64,000 nt of DNA from Verrucomicrobiaceae bacterium (GCA_027490195.1 JAIXYN010000014.1:124001-188000), one strand, 5' to 3'; positions 1-9,402 are shown, counted from the stretch's first letter. The notes: a model not told the origin generated them from the sequence alone. Program-made: numbers and translations.

Positions 1-643
1 TGATGGTTTCGAGATCGCGCAGCTCACTGATGATGATAACGTTCGCGTCCTGACGCAGCGCGCTGCGCAGGGCCTGCGCAAAGGAGTGCGTGTCACTGCC
101 CACCTGACGCTGCCGTATGAGGCTGCGCGAATGTTTGAACACATACTCAATGGGGTCTTCGATGCTGACGATGTTGGCCTGCCGCTCTCGTGAGATTTGC
201 TGCGTCATCGAACTCAGCGTGGTGGTCTTCCCGGCGTTGCTGGTGCCTGTGACGAGGATCAGCCCGTCGCGCAGGGTGCAGAGGCTTTCCACGGTCGGGC
301 CGTGCCCAAGATCACGCAGTTCCGGGATCACTTCTGGAATAAAGCGGAAGGAGGCTTCCACACGGCCGACTACGTAGCAGGCATTGCCACGGAAGCGGCC
401 CAAGTTTTCTACCTGAATGGCGAAATCCAGCTCCCAGTCCTGCTCCAGTTTGGCGCGCTGTGTTTCTTTCAAGGCACCAAAAACCAGATCGCGAACATCG
501 CCGATTTCGAGGATCTCATCCGTCAGCGGCTGTAGCTGGCCGAAGATGCGGGCTGTAGGCGCGGCACCCACGCTGAGATGCAGGTCCGAGCCGCCCTGAT
601 CCGTGACCATGGATAGGTATTCGATGAGGTCGTGTGAGCGCAT
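1..643 (-). CDS. PilT-family twitching ATPase (partial, C-terminus off the left edge)
   Basis: Retraction-type ATPase of type IV pili: a cytoplasmic hexamer that uses ATP to depolymerise pilin. Translating the minus strand from the ATG at 643 gives about 214 residues opening MRSHDLIEYLSMVTDQGGSD, a typical PilT start. A Walker A (GTSNAGKTTT), the Asp box (VSIEDPIEYVF) and the LRSALRQDANVIIISELRD Walker B stretch are visible. The stop lies beyond base 1. It starts 15 nt after the stop of the second PilT-like gene, so the two are probably co-transcribed. No Shine-Dalgarno sequence is obvious. PilT, as opposed to another GspE-like retraction ATPase, is the best family-level call. Confidence 0.85.
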   Translation of the reverse strand, partial: MRSHDLIEYLSMVTDQGGSDLHLSVGAAPTARIFGQLQPLTDEILEIGDVRDLVFGALKETQRAKLEQDWELDFAIQVENLGRFRGNACYVVGRVEASFRFIPEVIPELRDLGHGPTVESLCTLRDGLILVTGTSNAGKTTTLSSMTQQISRERQANIVSIEDPIEYVFKHSRSLIRQRQVGSDTHSFAQALRSALRQDANVIIISELRDLETI

Positions 644-658
644 GATAAATCAGGGGGA

Positions 659-1711
659 TCAGGAAATGCCGCGGGCTGCGCGGCGGAATTCAGCCTCGTT
701 GCCAGTGGCGGCGACGGCTTCGGCTTCGGAGATGATGCCGCTCTGGAAGGCTGCAACAGTGGACTGCAGGAAGGTGCGCGTATTGGGATCGCTGCCACGG
801 CTCATGTAGTCCGTGATGTTGGCCATGCTGCGCTTCGCGATCCAGTCGCGCGCTGCTCCGCCGTTTTCCAGGTATTCTGGGAGCATGAAGAGCCTGCCAT
901 GGACATTCTGGACGAGTTTCTGACACAGAACTCCGACCAGTTGGTGTGCCAGCATGTGCAGACCCATGCCGATCTGTTCAGGTGGGAACAGATTGACAAA
1001 ACGCTCCATCGTTTCGGAGACGGTGGCGGAATGCATCGAGGCGAGCACAAGGTGGCCTGTCTCACACGCCTGCAGCGCCGTGAGGGCCGTTTCCTGGTCG
1101 CGGATTTCTCCCACAAAAATCACATCCGGTGCCTGACGCATGGCACTGCGCAGCCCACGGGCAAACGTGGGTGTGTCGCGGCCCACTTCGCGCTGGGTGA
1201 ACAGGCAGCGGTTGTTGGAGAAGATGTACTCCACGGGATCCTCGATCGTCACCACGTGGCGGGCGATGTTTTCATTCATCCACTGCAGCAGCGCCGCCAG
1301 CGTGGTTGATTTGCCCTGACCCGTGGCGCCGGTGACGAGGATCATGCCGTTTTGTTTCTGCGCCCAGCGCTGCAGCAGCCAGTCTGGCGCGCCCAGGGTG
1401 TTCAGTGCCGGAATATCCGTGCGGATGCGGCGCAGCACGGCTGCCATGCGGCCCAGCACCTTGTGCAGATTGACACGGAAGCGTACGTGGGTGCGGGAGA
1501 CCAGTCCAGAGTCACGATCGGTGTCATTGAGCGTATCGCCACCACAGGCCTGCCAGAGCCCGGCCATCTGCGGTAGCAGCAGCAGCTCATCGCCAAATAT
1601 CATGAGCTGTTCGGCGATCTTCATTCGCGGCACCTCGCCCTCCTGCAGGAAAATATCGCTCGCCTGGTGCTCTTCAGCGGCTTGGAGGATGTCATCGATG
1701 GAAATGGCCAT
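659..1711 (-). CDS. PilT/PilU-type twitching motility ATPase
   Basis: Second retraction-type ATPase (350 aa, the usual PilT length). Visible motifs are Walker A GATGQGKS (about residues 128-135), Asp box IEDPVEYIF (156-164), Walker B around PDVIFVGEIRD (195-205) and a His box GHLVLASMHSATV (219-231). The acidic-to-basic N-terminus matches the PilT PAS-like domain, though the nucleotide-proximal part is shorter. It precedes a second PilT-like gene by 15 nt, reminiscent of pilT-pilU pairs, where the second protein supports the first. No pilin or pilus assembly gene is in the window. Which of the two is the main retraction motor cannot be decided from sequence alone. Confidence 0.85.
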   Translation of the reverse strand: MAISIDDILQAAEEHQASDIFLQEGEVPRMKIAEQLMIFGDELLLLPQMAGLWQACGGDTLNDTDRDSGLVSRTHVRFRVNLHKVLGRMAAVLRRIRTDIPALNTLGAPDWLLQRWAQKQNGMILVTGATGQGKSTTLAALLQWMNENIARHVVTIEDPVEYIFSNNRCLFTQREVGRDTPTFARGLRSAMRQAPDVIFVGEIRDQETALTALQACETGHLVLASMHSATVSETMERFVNLFPPEQIGMGLHMLAHQLVGVLCQKLVQNVHGRLFMLPEYLENGGAARDWIAKRSMANITDYMSRGSDPNTRTFLQSTVAAFQSGIISEAEAVAATGNEAEFRRAARGIS

Positions 1712-1769
1712 GGGTAATCTAAAGTTAGCGGGCGCCGCTTAGGTGCTCAAGCCTGCTCTCAGGGTTTTG

Positions 1770-2990
1770 TTACAAGGAATCTGATCGGATGCCAGGTTCT
1801 TCGAGCAATCGCCCGCAGTACCACAGCATGCGTGGCAGATGGAACGGTCCCTTCCAAAGGTTGCCCTTCAGCAGGGAGGAAGGAGTGCCGTCACGATGCA
1901 GATAGCCAAACCACTCTCCATGCTCTGGGTCAGGGAAATGCGCGAAGCTCCAGTCATGCGCCTGCTGGTGCCACTGCGCATATTTCGCATCTCCCGTGAT
2001 GTGCCAGGCCAGATGGGTGGCGATGATGGCCTCGTTATGCGGCCACCAGAATTTCATGTCGTGCCAATATTCCTGCACCGGTTTGCCCTGCACATCACGA
2101 AAATGGAAAATACCGCCGTGCTCCTCGTCCCAGCCGCGCTGCCACATGCAGTCGAGGATATCCAGACCGAGCTTGATGTAGCTGTTCTCACCACGCCAGC
2201 GGCCTTCATGCAGAATGAACCACGCACAATCCAGTGCATGGCCCGGGTTCAACGTGCGCCCGTCAAAATGATCTACAAGTGATCCATCTGGTGAAACGAC
2301 CTCCATCAACGCGCCGATGTCCGGTTTGAAGAAATACTGCTGAATCTCCAAAATAAAGCGGTCCACCCACTCCGTGCAGGTGTGGCCCGAAATCTTCACA
2401 TCCCCCAGGTTGGCGCGAAGTTCCTGCGCTGTGGCAATGCCAATCATCAAGGCACCGATGCCCATCATGGGTCGCGTGTTCGGCTCGATCTTCGGGTGCA
2501 TCAGCCCCTTCTCGAAGGAGAATTTCAAATAAGTGGCAAAGTCCTTCTTGGCATGCTCGGCATAGCTTTCATCGCCCGTTGCCTTTGCATAGGCTGCGTG
2601 TGCAATGGCCGCAAAGGCCTCGCTGAATACATAGCGGCGCATGCGCAGCGGCTTGCCTTCGCGTGTCACGGAGAAGAATAATTTTCCATCCGTCGAGTAG
2701 CCATGTTTCTCCAGAAAAGCCAGGCATGATCCCGCCGCCTCGATCCAATCACTGCGCTTCTCCACATGGTTGTAGAGCGTTGAGAGCATCCAAGCTGCCC
2801 GCCCTTGGAACCAGATGCTTTTGTCCGTGTCCAGGATTGATCCATCGCGGTCCAGGGATGTGATGATGCCATCAAACTCACGATCCATGCCGTGCTTCAT
2901 CCAGAAAGGCATCACGTCCTTGAGCAACGTGTCGCGGTAGAGCGCCTTCAGACTCTGGCGATAAACGGGATCAACAAGCGTGCGGTTCAT
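1770..2990 (-). CDS. AGE-family (N-acylglucosamine 2-epimerase-like) sugar epimerase/isomerase
   Basis: Cytoplasmic (alpha/alpha)6-barrel protein of the AGE family, which interconverts C2 epimers or aldose/ketose forms of sugars (GlcNAc/ManNAc, mannose/glucose, cellobiose). Family marks include WFQGRAAWMLSTLYN near the N-terminus, RRYVFSEAFAAIAHAAYA, NPGHALDCAWFILHE and a C-terminal PDPEHGEWFGYLHRDG segment. I chose the ATG at 2990 (406 aa) because its first bases form an ATGA overlap with the stop of the upstream gene; an in-frame ATG at 2999 is the alternative. The overlap implies translational coupling to the TrhO-RluA fusion gene. The true substrate is unknown. Confidence 0.8.
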   Translation of the reverse strand: MNRTLVDPVYRQSLKALYRDTLLKDVMPFWMKHGMDREFDGIITSLDRDGSILDTDKSIWFQGRAAWMLSTLYNHVEKRSDWIEAAGSCLAFLEKHGYSTDGKLFFSVTREGKPLRMRRYVFSEAFAAIAHAAYAKATGDESYAEHAKKDFATYLKFSFEKGLMHPKIEPNTRPMMGIGALMIGIATAQELRANLGDVKISGHTCTEWVDRFILEIQQYFFKPDIGALMEVVSPDGSLVDHFDGRTLNPGHALDCAWFILHEGRWRGENSYIKLGLDILDCMWQRGWDEEHGGIFHFRDVQGKPVQEYWHDMKFWWPHNEAIIATHLAWHITGDAKYAQWHQQAHDWSFAHFPDPEHGEWFGYLHRDGTPSSLLKGNLWKGPFHLPRMLWYCGRLLEEPGIRSDSL

Positions 2991-4780
2991 TTCGCCCATT
3001 CTGGCGACTCTGCAGCAAACGTCACGCGTTCCTTCGTCAAAGGATGCGTGAACGAGATGCGCAGGGCATGCAGGCAGAGTGGCGGATCTCCCACCGCCAG
3101 GGTCTGTGTCTCTCCCACTTCGCCATCGGCCAGATAGGCCGCGTCACCCACAATCGGGAAACCAAGATACCAGAGATGGATGCGGATTTGATTCGTCCGC
3201 CCGGTGAGCGGACGTGCCTCAAGGAGAGCCGTGCCATCGGCATCGCGCCGCAGCACGCAGAACTCTGTCCTAGCCTCCTGTCCTTCGGCATCAACGGAGC
3301 GACCACCCAGCTTGCCAGCCTCACCACTGATGGGCGCATCGCAAACAAAGGCATCCTGCGGCGGGTGCCCTTTCACGCGGGCGAGATAGAGTTTTTCGAC
3401 ATCACCACGCTCAAACTGCGGCTGCACAAAGCTGGCGAAATGCCGCGTCTTGCACAGCACGGTCACTCCAGTCGTGTTGGCATCCAAGCGGTGGACACTG
3501 CGCGGTTTCAGGGGATGCCACACGGTGTTGAGGATGAATTGCAGCGTGTTGCGATTGAACCTGCCGCCTACATGCACCGGCAACGGCGCAGGTTTGTTCA
3601 GCACGATGATGGCTTCATCCTCAAACAGCACGCGGATGTCCGCATTCACATCCGGCTCACGCTGTGCTGGCTTCAGGTGCAGGTAGCGCTCTCCGGCGCG
3701 CACAATTTGATGTGCCGGGACAATTGCCTGATCATCCGTCACGATGCGCCCCTCTTCACAGACCGCGAGCCATTGCTCACGTGGGATGTGTGGCATCACA
3801 TGGCACAGGCAGTCTAGAATGGTGGCGTGATCGCAGGCCTCCGGCACATTCAGCGGCCGCGTTTGATCATAAGGTACACTGCCGGGCAGTGGCGTTACCG
3901 CTTTGCGGATCGCCAAATGCCGTTGCGCCAGATTTTCGCGCTGCTGCTCCTCGGAGGTTTTGAAGCAGTACGGGCAGGAGACATGCTCCACATAGCGTGG
4001 ATCGGCCTGCTCTTCAGCAGTGAGCGGAGTCTGACAGGCAAAACACTGTGAGGAGGCCGTCTCATGCAGGCCGGGATCGACGCCCACACGTTGATCGAAG
4101 ACAAAGCATTCACCGTCGTAGTGCGCATTGCCGCATTCCTCAAAGTATTTCAAAATACCGCCCTCAAGCTGCCACACATGCTCAAAGCCCTCGCGTTCCA
4201 TGAAGGGAGCGGCTTTTTCGCAGCGGATGCCGCCAGTGCAGAAGGATACGATCTCCGCCTTCTTCATCTCCGCTGGTAGCTTGCGCACGGCCTCAGGAAA
4301 TTGGCGGAAGGAATCGACGCCCGCGATCACAGCGCCTTTGAAGGTGCCAAGCTTCACTTCGTAGTCGTTGCGTGTGTCATACAGAATGACCGGGCGGCCT
4401 TCATCCAGCCACTGCTTCAAAACTTTCGGCTCCAGGCGCGGTGAGGTGTACTTCGCTGGTTCGATGCCCCCGACACCGAAAGCGATGATCTCCTGCTTGA
4501 TGCGCACCAGCATGCGGCGGAACGGCTGCTCCGCGCTCTCGCTGTATTTCGGCTTCAGTCCTGCCAGACCGGGAATGGCGCGCAGTTCATCGACGAGTGT
4601 GTCAACATTCTCACGCACCCCGGCCACAAACATGTTGATGCCTTCCGTGCTCAGCAAAATCGTGCCCTTCAAGCCCAGTTTTTTGCATTGCTCCAGCAGC
4701 CGCGCGCGCATCTCCTTCAATCCGGAGAGTTCGGCGAATTGATAGCAGGAGATGTTGGTGATCGTGGCGATGGCTGGCAT
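2987..4780 (-). CDS. tRNA uridine hydroxylase (TrhO/YceA, rhodanese fold) fused to RluA-family pseudouridine synthase
   Basis: Two RNA-modifying modules in one 597-aa protein. Residues 1 to about 285 match TrhO/YceA, which hydroxylates U34 of tRNA: an N-terminal acylphosphatase-like part, then a rhodanese domain with catalytic Cys181 in CTGGIRCEKA and two CxxC pairs (about 246-249 and 269-272) that may bind zinc. Residues about 320-370 look like an S4-type RNA-binding segment. Residues 380-597 are an RluA-type pseudouridine synthase with HRLDANTTG and catalytic Asp433. The ATG at 4780 fits the family start; an upstream GTG at 4798 is less likely. TrhO is usually a stand-alone protein of about 300-350 aa, so the fusion is the notable point. 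The target of the synthase half (tRNA or 23S rRNA) is not shown. Confidence 0.88.
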   Translation of the reverse strand: MPAIATITNISCYQFAELSGLKEMRARLLEQCKKLGLKGTILLSTEGINMFVAGVRENVDTLVDELRAIPGLAGLKPKYSESAEQPFRRMLVRIKQEIIAFGVGGIEPAKYTSPRLEPKVLKQWLDEGRPVILYDTRNDYEVKLGTFKGAVIAGVDSFRQFPEAVRKLPAEMKKAEIVSFCTGGIRCEKAAPFMEREGFEHVWQLEGGILKYFEECGNAHYDGECFVFDQRVGVDPGLHETASSQCFACQTPLTAEEQADPRYVEHVSCPYCFKTSEEQQRENLAQRHLAIRKAVTPLPGSVPYDQTRPLNVPEACDHATILDCLCHVMPHIPREQWLAVCEEGRIVTDDQAIVPAHQIVRAGERYLHLKPAQREPDVNADIRVLFEDEAIIVLNKPAPLPVHVGGRFNRNTLQFILNTVWHPLKPRSVHRLDANTTGVTVLCKTRHFASFVQPQFERGDVEKLYLARVKGHPPQDAFVCDAPISGEAGKLGGRSVDAEGQEARTEFCVLRRDADGTALLEARPLTGRTNQIRIHLWYLGFPIVGDAAYLADGEVGETQTLAVGDPPLCLHALRISFTHPLTKERVTFAAESPEWAK

Positions 4781-4911
4781 GGGCAGTTGAAAAAGCACAA
4801 GAACTGGTGGACGGCGAGTGCAAACCGCACTTGCCGCACAGGAATGGAACAGTAGGGCGCAATCGAGATCAAGCTTGCCATTTCAGGCCGTTCCCGCTCC
4901 ATTCTGGGGAT

Positions 4912-6087
4912 ATGAAATCCACGCTCTTTTTCCTTCTTGCCGTCACCACCCTGCAAGCCGCTGACTGGCCGATTTGGCGCGGGCCCAATCATGACGGCAT
5001 TTCGAGTGAAAAACTGACTGGAACCACAGTCAAAAAGGTCTGGGAAGCGCAGATAGGCATCGGCTTTGCTTCCTTCACCGTGGCTGCCGGTCGTGTTTAC
5101 ACCACAGGGCATGCGGACGGCAAAGACACGGTTTTCTGCTTTGAAGCCACAAGTGGCAAAGAAGTATGGAAGCACGCCTATGCCGCCGATCTCGGCGACA
5201 AGTATTATGAAGGCGGCACCTCGGCCACGCCGACGATTGAAGACGGCAAGGCCTATCATCTGAGTCGCTGGGGCGATCTGTTTTGTTTCGATGCCGCCAC
5301 GGGCAAGGTCGTGTGGCAGAAAAACATCCAGAAGGAAACCGAGGCCGACATTCCGGACTGGGGTTTCGCAGGTTCGCCGTTGGTCACAGGCAAGCTATTG
5401 ATTGTAAACGTTGGCAAAGCCGGTACAGCGGTCGATAAAGCCACGGGGAAAACGGTTTGGACCAGCGACAAGGCCAACTCGGGCTACTGCACGCCGTATC
5501 CAATCACAGTGAATGGCAAGGCTCAGGTTGTGCTGAGTTCTGGCCGCGCCTACAAGGGGGTTGATCCCAGCAACGGCAGCGTGCTTTGGGAGCACACCTG
5601 GTCCACCAGCTACGGCGTGAACGCGGCGGATCCGATTCTCAGCGGCACCCAGCTCTTCATCTCCACCGGTTACAACAAAGGCTGCGCCTTGCTCGATCTC
5701 AGCTCCGCCGAACCCAAGGAAATCTGGCGCAGCCGGGTGATGAAAAACCAATTCAACTCCAGCGTGCTGATCGACGGCCATCTTTACGGCAGCGATGGCG
5801 ATTCAGATAAATCCGCCAGCCTGAAGTGCATCGACTTCGCCACAGGCACAGAAAAATGGAGCGCGGCAGACGTCGGTTTCTGCTCGCTGATGGCTGTCGA
5901 TGGCAAGCTCATCATCCTGACGGCCAAGGGTGAGCTCATCATCGCCAATGCCAGTGCGACCAAATTTGAGCCCCTCTCCCGCACCCCGGTACTCACCGGG
6001 CGCTGCTGGAGCGCTCCGGTGTTTGCCAACGGACATGTCTACGTGCGCAATGCCGCCAGTGACATGGTCTGCCTGAGCGTTCAGTAG
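4912..6087 (+). CDS. Exported PQQ-like beta-propeller repeat protein
   Basis: A 391-aa secreted protein with a signal peptide (residues 1-17, cut after LQA). It consists of PQQ-binding-like beta-propeller repeats such as VFCFEATSGKEVWKH, LFCFDAATGKVVWQK and TAVDKATGKTVW, with the family opening DWPIWRGPNHDGIS. Relatives are BamB-like or quinoprotein-like periplasmic proteins that are abundant in Planctomycetes and Verrucomicrobia. No dehydrogenase active-site disulfide or calcium site was recognised, so a scaffold or sugar/alcohol-binding role is as likely as catalysis. The ATG at 4912 is chosen because it starts the signal peptide; an in-frame start at 4807 would add a non-hydrophobic leader. 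Confidence 0.8.
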   Translation: MKSTLFFLLAVTTLQAADWPIWRGPNHDGISSEKLTGTTVKKVWEAQIGIGFASFTVAAGRVYTTGHADGKDTVFCFEATSGKEVWKHAYAADLGDKYYEGGTSATPTIEDGKAYHLSRWGDLFCFDAATGKVVWQKNIQKETEADIPDWGFAGSPLVTGKLLIVNVGKAGTAVDKATGKTVWTSDKANSGYCTPYPITVNGKAQVVLSSGRAYKGVDPSNGSVLWEHTWSTSYGVNAADPILSGTQLFISTGYNKGCALLDLSSAEPKEIWRSRVMKNQFNSSVLIDGHLYGSDGDSDKSASLKCIDFATGTEKWSAADVGFCSLMAVDGKLIILTAKGELIIANASATKFEPLSRTPVLTGRCWSAPVFANGHVYVRNAASDMVCLSVQ

Positions 6088-6176
6088 TCCATGTGCGTGG
6101 TTCATGCATTTTCTCAATACAAGCTCACAGACGGTCGATTGGTCAGACTGAGCTGACGGCTGGATGTTCCCTTTGC

Positions 6177-6845
6177 ATGAACACTCGCACTCGCCATTCC
6201 AAGGCCATCCCGCTCTGGCTCAAGCTCGCCTACACCGCCTTCATGGTGGTTTTGATACCTGTTTACTGGTATCACTACGGCCCGACGAACTTCCTCTACT
6301 TCTGCGATATCGCCCTGCTGCTCACGCTGGCCGGCGTGTGGTTGGAAAGACCGCTGCTCATCTCGCTGCCCGCCGTGGGAATCTTGATGCCGCAGGCGCT
6401 GTGGTGCGCGGATTATGCCGTGCAGCTCTGCGGCTTCAAAATGACAGGTATGACGGCCTACATGTTTGATGGCAGCAAGCCTCTGTTTCTGCGTGGCTTA
6501 TCGCTCTTTCATGGCTGGCTGCCGTTTCTGCTGACCTTCCTCGTCTTCAGGCTGGGCTATGACAAGCGTGCGCTCAAGGGCTGGACGGCCCTGGCCACTA
6601 GCCTCTGCCTCGTTGCCTATTTTTGGCTGCCGAAGGCTGGTGCTATTCTTTCAGACCCCAATCTGCCACGCAATGTGAACTACGTTTTCGGCATGGACGA
6701 TGCGCATCCTCAGACCTGGTTGAGCCACGAACTTTATCTCGTCACATGGCTTGCGCTGCTCATCTTCGTGGTCTTTGTGCCGACTCACTTCGTGCTGAAG
6801 AAAATCTGCCCCACGCCCGAACAAGCCGCCGCCAAACGCGCATGA
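6177..6845 (+). CDS. Multi-pass membrane protein of unknown function
   Basis: A 222-aa integral membrane protein with about six or seven hydrophobic segments (for example LAYTAFMVVLIPVYWY, IALLLTLAGVWL and LYLVTWLALLIFVVFVP). I recognise no catalytic motif; NVNYVFGMDDAHPQTWLS is a distinctive polar loop before the last helix. The start at 6177 gives a short basic N-terminus followed directly by the first helix. Its stop overlaps the start of the LplT-like transporter by ATGA (6842-6845), so the two are probably translationally coupled. Function unknown; the context suggests envelope or lipid handling. Confidence 0.7.
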   Translation: MNTRTRHSKAIPLWLKLAYTAFMVVLIPVYWYHYGPTNFLYFCDIALLLTLAGVWLERPLLISLPAVGILMPQALWCADYAVQLCGFKMTGMTAYMFDGSKPLFLRGLSLFHGWLPFLLTFLVFRLGYDKRALKGWTALATSLCLVAYFWLPKAGAILSDPNLPRNVNYVFGMDDAHPQTWLSHELYLVTWLALLIFVVFVPTHFVLKKICPTPEQAAAKRA

Positions 6846-8110
6846 ACGATTCTTCCCCTCCAACTTCTGAATCCAACTGGCAGCGTGGCTTCTGGAGCCT
6901 GATGGGCACGCAGTTTCAGGGGGCTTTCTCTGACAACGTGCTCAAGTGGCTCGTCATCTATCTGGTGATCGCGCAGAAGCTGCCCAAGGAGCAGCTCGAC
7001 GCGCTGGTCTCAGATTCAGGAATGTATTTCGCCATTCCGTTTCTCCTGCTCTCCATGTTCGGCGGTTGGATGGCGGATCGCTTCAGCAAACGGCATGTGA
7101 TGATCGGTGTGAAAACGATGGAGATCGGCATCATGATCTTCGCCACCTATGCGCTGGCCTCCGGCAGGATGGCCCTCCAACTCATCAGCATCTGCCTCAT
7201 GGGCGTTCACAGCGCGTTCTTTGCGGCATCCAAGTATGGCTCGCTGCCTGAAGTCGTGCCACCTGCCAAGCTCTCATGGGCCAATGGCGTGATCGAGATG
7301 CTTACCTTCCTCGCGGCTATCTTCGGCACGCTGGCCGCCGCGTGGTTGGCGGAAAGCTTTGCGGGCCAACCGGCATGGGCAGGCGGCATCCTTCTGGCTC
7401 TGGCCATGATCGGCTGGTTCATGAGCCTGGGCATCACGCGCGCGCCTGCCGCTAGCCCGGACAAGCCTCTGCGTCTCAATTTCCTCGGCGACCTGTGGCG
7501 TGAGTTTAAATGGATGCGCACAGATCGAGACCTCTGGCGCGCAAATCTCGGCAACACGGGTTTCTTTTTCATCGCCGTGCTCATTCAGATGAATCTGGTA
7601 CTCTACGCGGAGCAGGTGCTGCACATCAAGCCAATGGAAAACAGCGCGTTGCAGGTCGCACTCGCCGTTGGCATGGCGGCCGGCAGCATGCTCGCGGGGA
7701 AATTGAGCGGGGATCATGTGGAATACGGACTCATCCCTCTCGGGGCTTTCCTCATGGCTGCGATGGGCTTCGCTCTCGGGTTGGCTGACATCTCAAAATC
7801 GGTGTTCACCGTTTGCCTCACACTGCTTGGCATCGGTGGTGGCATGTTCATCGTGCCGTTGGCCGCAGTGCTGCAGCATCGGCCCCCGGCAGATCGCAAA
7901 GGCTCCGTGCAGGGTGCGGCCTCGTGGCTGTCTTGGGTGGGTATCAGTGCCGCCGCTGTGCTGCAAAAGGAGTTGAACACCCGCCTGGGCTGGACGCCGG
8001 GAGACATCTTTTGGTTCTGCGGTGCGAGCGCGGTGGTCGGCGGTATTTATGTGACGATGTCACGCCCTCAGGCCCTGCCTGCACTCCTCAAACGCTGGTC
8101 ACATGGCTGA
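6842..8110 (+). CDS. MFS transporter, LplT-like (lysophospholipid flippase family)
   Basis: A 422-aa major facilitator with about 12 predicted helices. The opening WSLMGTQFQGAFSDNVLKW resembles the LplT/Aas-associated MFS group, which flips lysophospholipids across the inner membrane for re-acylation. Other marks are GGWMADRFSKRHVMIGVK (the MFS loop 2-3 signature) and the AAFFAASKYGSLPE-like stretch typical of LplT. It is coupled by ATGA to the upstream membrane protein, and its end overlaps the glycosyltransferase start by 8 nt, giving a three-gene operon. Substrate assignment is by resemblance only; a different lipid or drug substrate is possible. Confidence 0.75.
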   Translation: MNDSSPPTSESNWQRGFWSLMGTQFQGAFSDNVLKWLVIYLVIAQKLPKEQLDALVSDSGMYFAIPFLLLSMFGGWMADRFSKRHVMIGVKTMEIGIMIFATYALASGRMALQLISICLMGVHSAFFAASKYGSLPEVVPPAKLSWANGVIEMLTFLAAIFGTLAAAWLAESFAGQPAWAGGILLALAMIGWFMSLGITRAPAASPDKPLRLNFLGDLWREFKWMRTDRDLWRANLGNTGFFFIAVLIQMNLVLYAEQVLHIKPMENSALQVALAVGMAAGSMLAGKLSGDHVEYGLIPLGAFLMAAMGFALGLADISKSVFTVCLTLLGIGGGMFIVPLAAVLQHRPPADRKGSVQGAASWLSWVGISAAAVLQKELNTRLGWTPGDIFWFCGASAVVGGIYVTMSRPQALPALLKRWSHG

Positions 8111-9371
8111 GATCCTCCTGCTTCCCTTCGGTAGTGCCGGCGATGTGTTTCCCTTCATCTGGCTGGGACGGCAGCTCATGGCGCGCGGACATCGCGTGAG
8201 GATGATCACGGCCTGTCTGTTTGAAGAGCAGGCGTGCAAAGCTGGCCTCGAATTCATTTCTCTGGGCGAAAGGGACGAGTTCGAGGCCATGATCCGAGAT
8301 CCCCGCATCTGGAAATCTGGCATTGGCACCAAGGTCGTTTTTGATTTCGCCGCCAAATCCGTGGAACCCTATCTTGCTGCCATCGAGAGCTGTGGGAAGG
8401 TCGATCTGATGTTGGCTCCCGTCACCGCCTTTGCCGGGCGTCTAGCTCGTGAAAAGCACGGCATCCCGCTGATCACCGTGCATCTGCAGCCCGCTGTTTT
8501 TTTGAGTGTGCATGAGACACCGCTGCTGCATCCAATCATGCACCTCTTCAACAAGCTACCGGTGTGGTGCAAAAAGCTGATCTTCGCATTGCCAAATCCG
8601 GTCGATCTCTTCGCGCTGCCCAAAGTGCGCCGCATCTGTCAAGCCAACGGCGTCAAACCTCCGCGCAGTCTGTGGCGTGAGTGGTGGGATTCACCGGACG
8701 GCGTGCTCGCCTTGTTTCCCGCTTGGTTTGCGCAGCCGCAGCCCGACTGGCCGGCGAACCTGCTGCAATGGACTTTTCCTCTCGAAGATCTGGCCACTGA
8801 GCAGACCCTTCAGTCTGAGTTGCAGGCGTTTCTCGCGAACGGCGAGCGCCCTGTCATCTTCACCCCTGGCAGTGCGAATGTGCAGGCATCCCGCTTTTTT
8901 GCGGTCGCTGCAGAAGCCGTGAAGCGCATCGGTTGCCGTGCGGTCTTTGTCACGCGCGAGCCGAAACAGGTGCCGCCGAATCTGCCTGAGAGTATCCTCA
9001 CTGTCGAATACGCGCCGTTCAGCACGCTCCTGAAACATGCCTCCGTTTTTGTACATCACGGCGGCATCGGTACCCTCTCACAGGGCTTTGCCGCGGGTGT
9101 GCCTCAGCTAATCATGGCGATGGCCCACGATCAGCCCGACAATGCGAATCGCCTGGAACGCCTCGGTGCTGGCACAGGTCTCAGCGTGCGGCAGTTCACA
9201 CCCGAGCGCGTGGCGCGTGAGTTGAAACAACTGCTGCAGGGTGTCGCGAATCGTCAGGCTGCACTTGCTTGTGCGGCGAAGATTCGTCAGGCACCTTCTT
9301 TTGAGGTTCTGATCGAGTGGATCGAGTCACGCATTCATGAAGATGTGCCATCGTTGGCAAAAGACGCTTGA
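8103..9371 (+). CDS. GT1-family glycosyltransferase (sterol/macrolide glucosyltransferase-like)
   Basis: A 422-aa GT-B fold enzyme that transfers a sugar from a nucleotide donor to a hydrophobic acceptor. The N-terminal Rossmann part opens EILLLPFGSAGDVFPFIWLG, as in UGT/sterol 3-beta-glucosyltransferases. The C-terminal donor-binding motif runs FVHHGGIGTLSQGFAAGVP and continues to the DQPDNANRLERLGAG signature. The start overlaps the LplT-like gene by 8 nt. With a putative lipid flippase directly upstream, a lipid acceptor is plausible but unproven. No signal peptide is seen; it is probably cytoplasmic or peripheral to the inner membrane. Confidence 0.82.
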   Translation: MAEILLLPFGSAGDVFPFIWLGRQLMARGHRVRMITACLFEEQACKAGLEFISLGERDEFEAMIRDPRIWKSGIGTKVVFDFAAKSVEPYLAAIESCGKVDLMLAPVTAFAGRLAREKHGIPLITVHLQPAVFLSVHETPLLHPIMHLFNKLPVWCKKLIFALPNPVDLFALPKVRRICQANGVKPPRSLWREWWDSPDGVLALFPAWFAQPQPDWPANLLQWTFPLEDLATEQTLQSELQAFLANGERPVIFTPGSANVQASRFFAVAAEAVKRIGCRAVFVTREPKQVPPNLPESILTVEYAPFSTLLKHASVFVHHGGIGTLSQGFAAGVPQLIMAMAHDQPDNANRLERLGAGTGLSVRQFTPERVARELKQLLQGVANRQAALACAAKIRQAPSFEVLIEWIESRIHEDVPSLAKDA

Positions 9372-9402
9372 TTTGGAGGCGCTGATTCGATGTAATGGCC
9401 CC

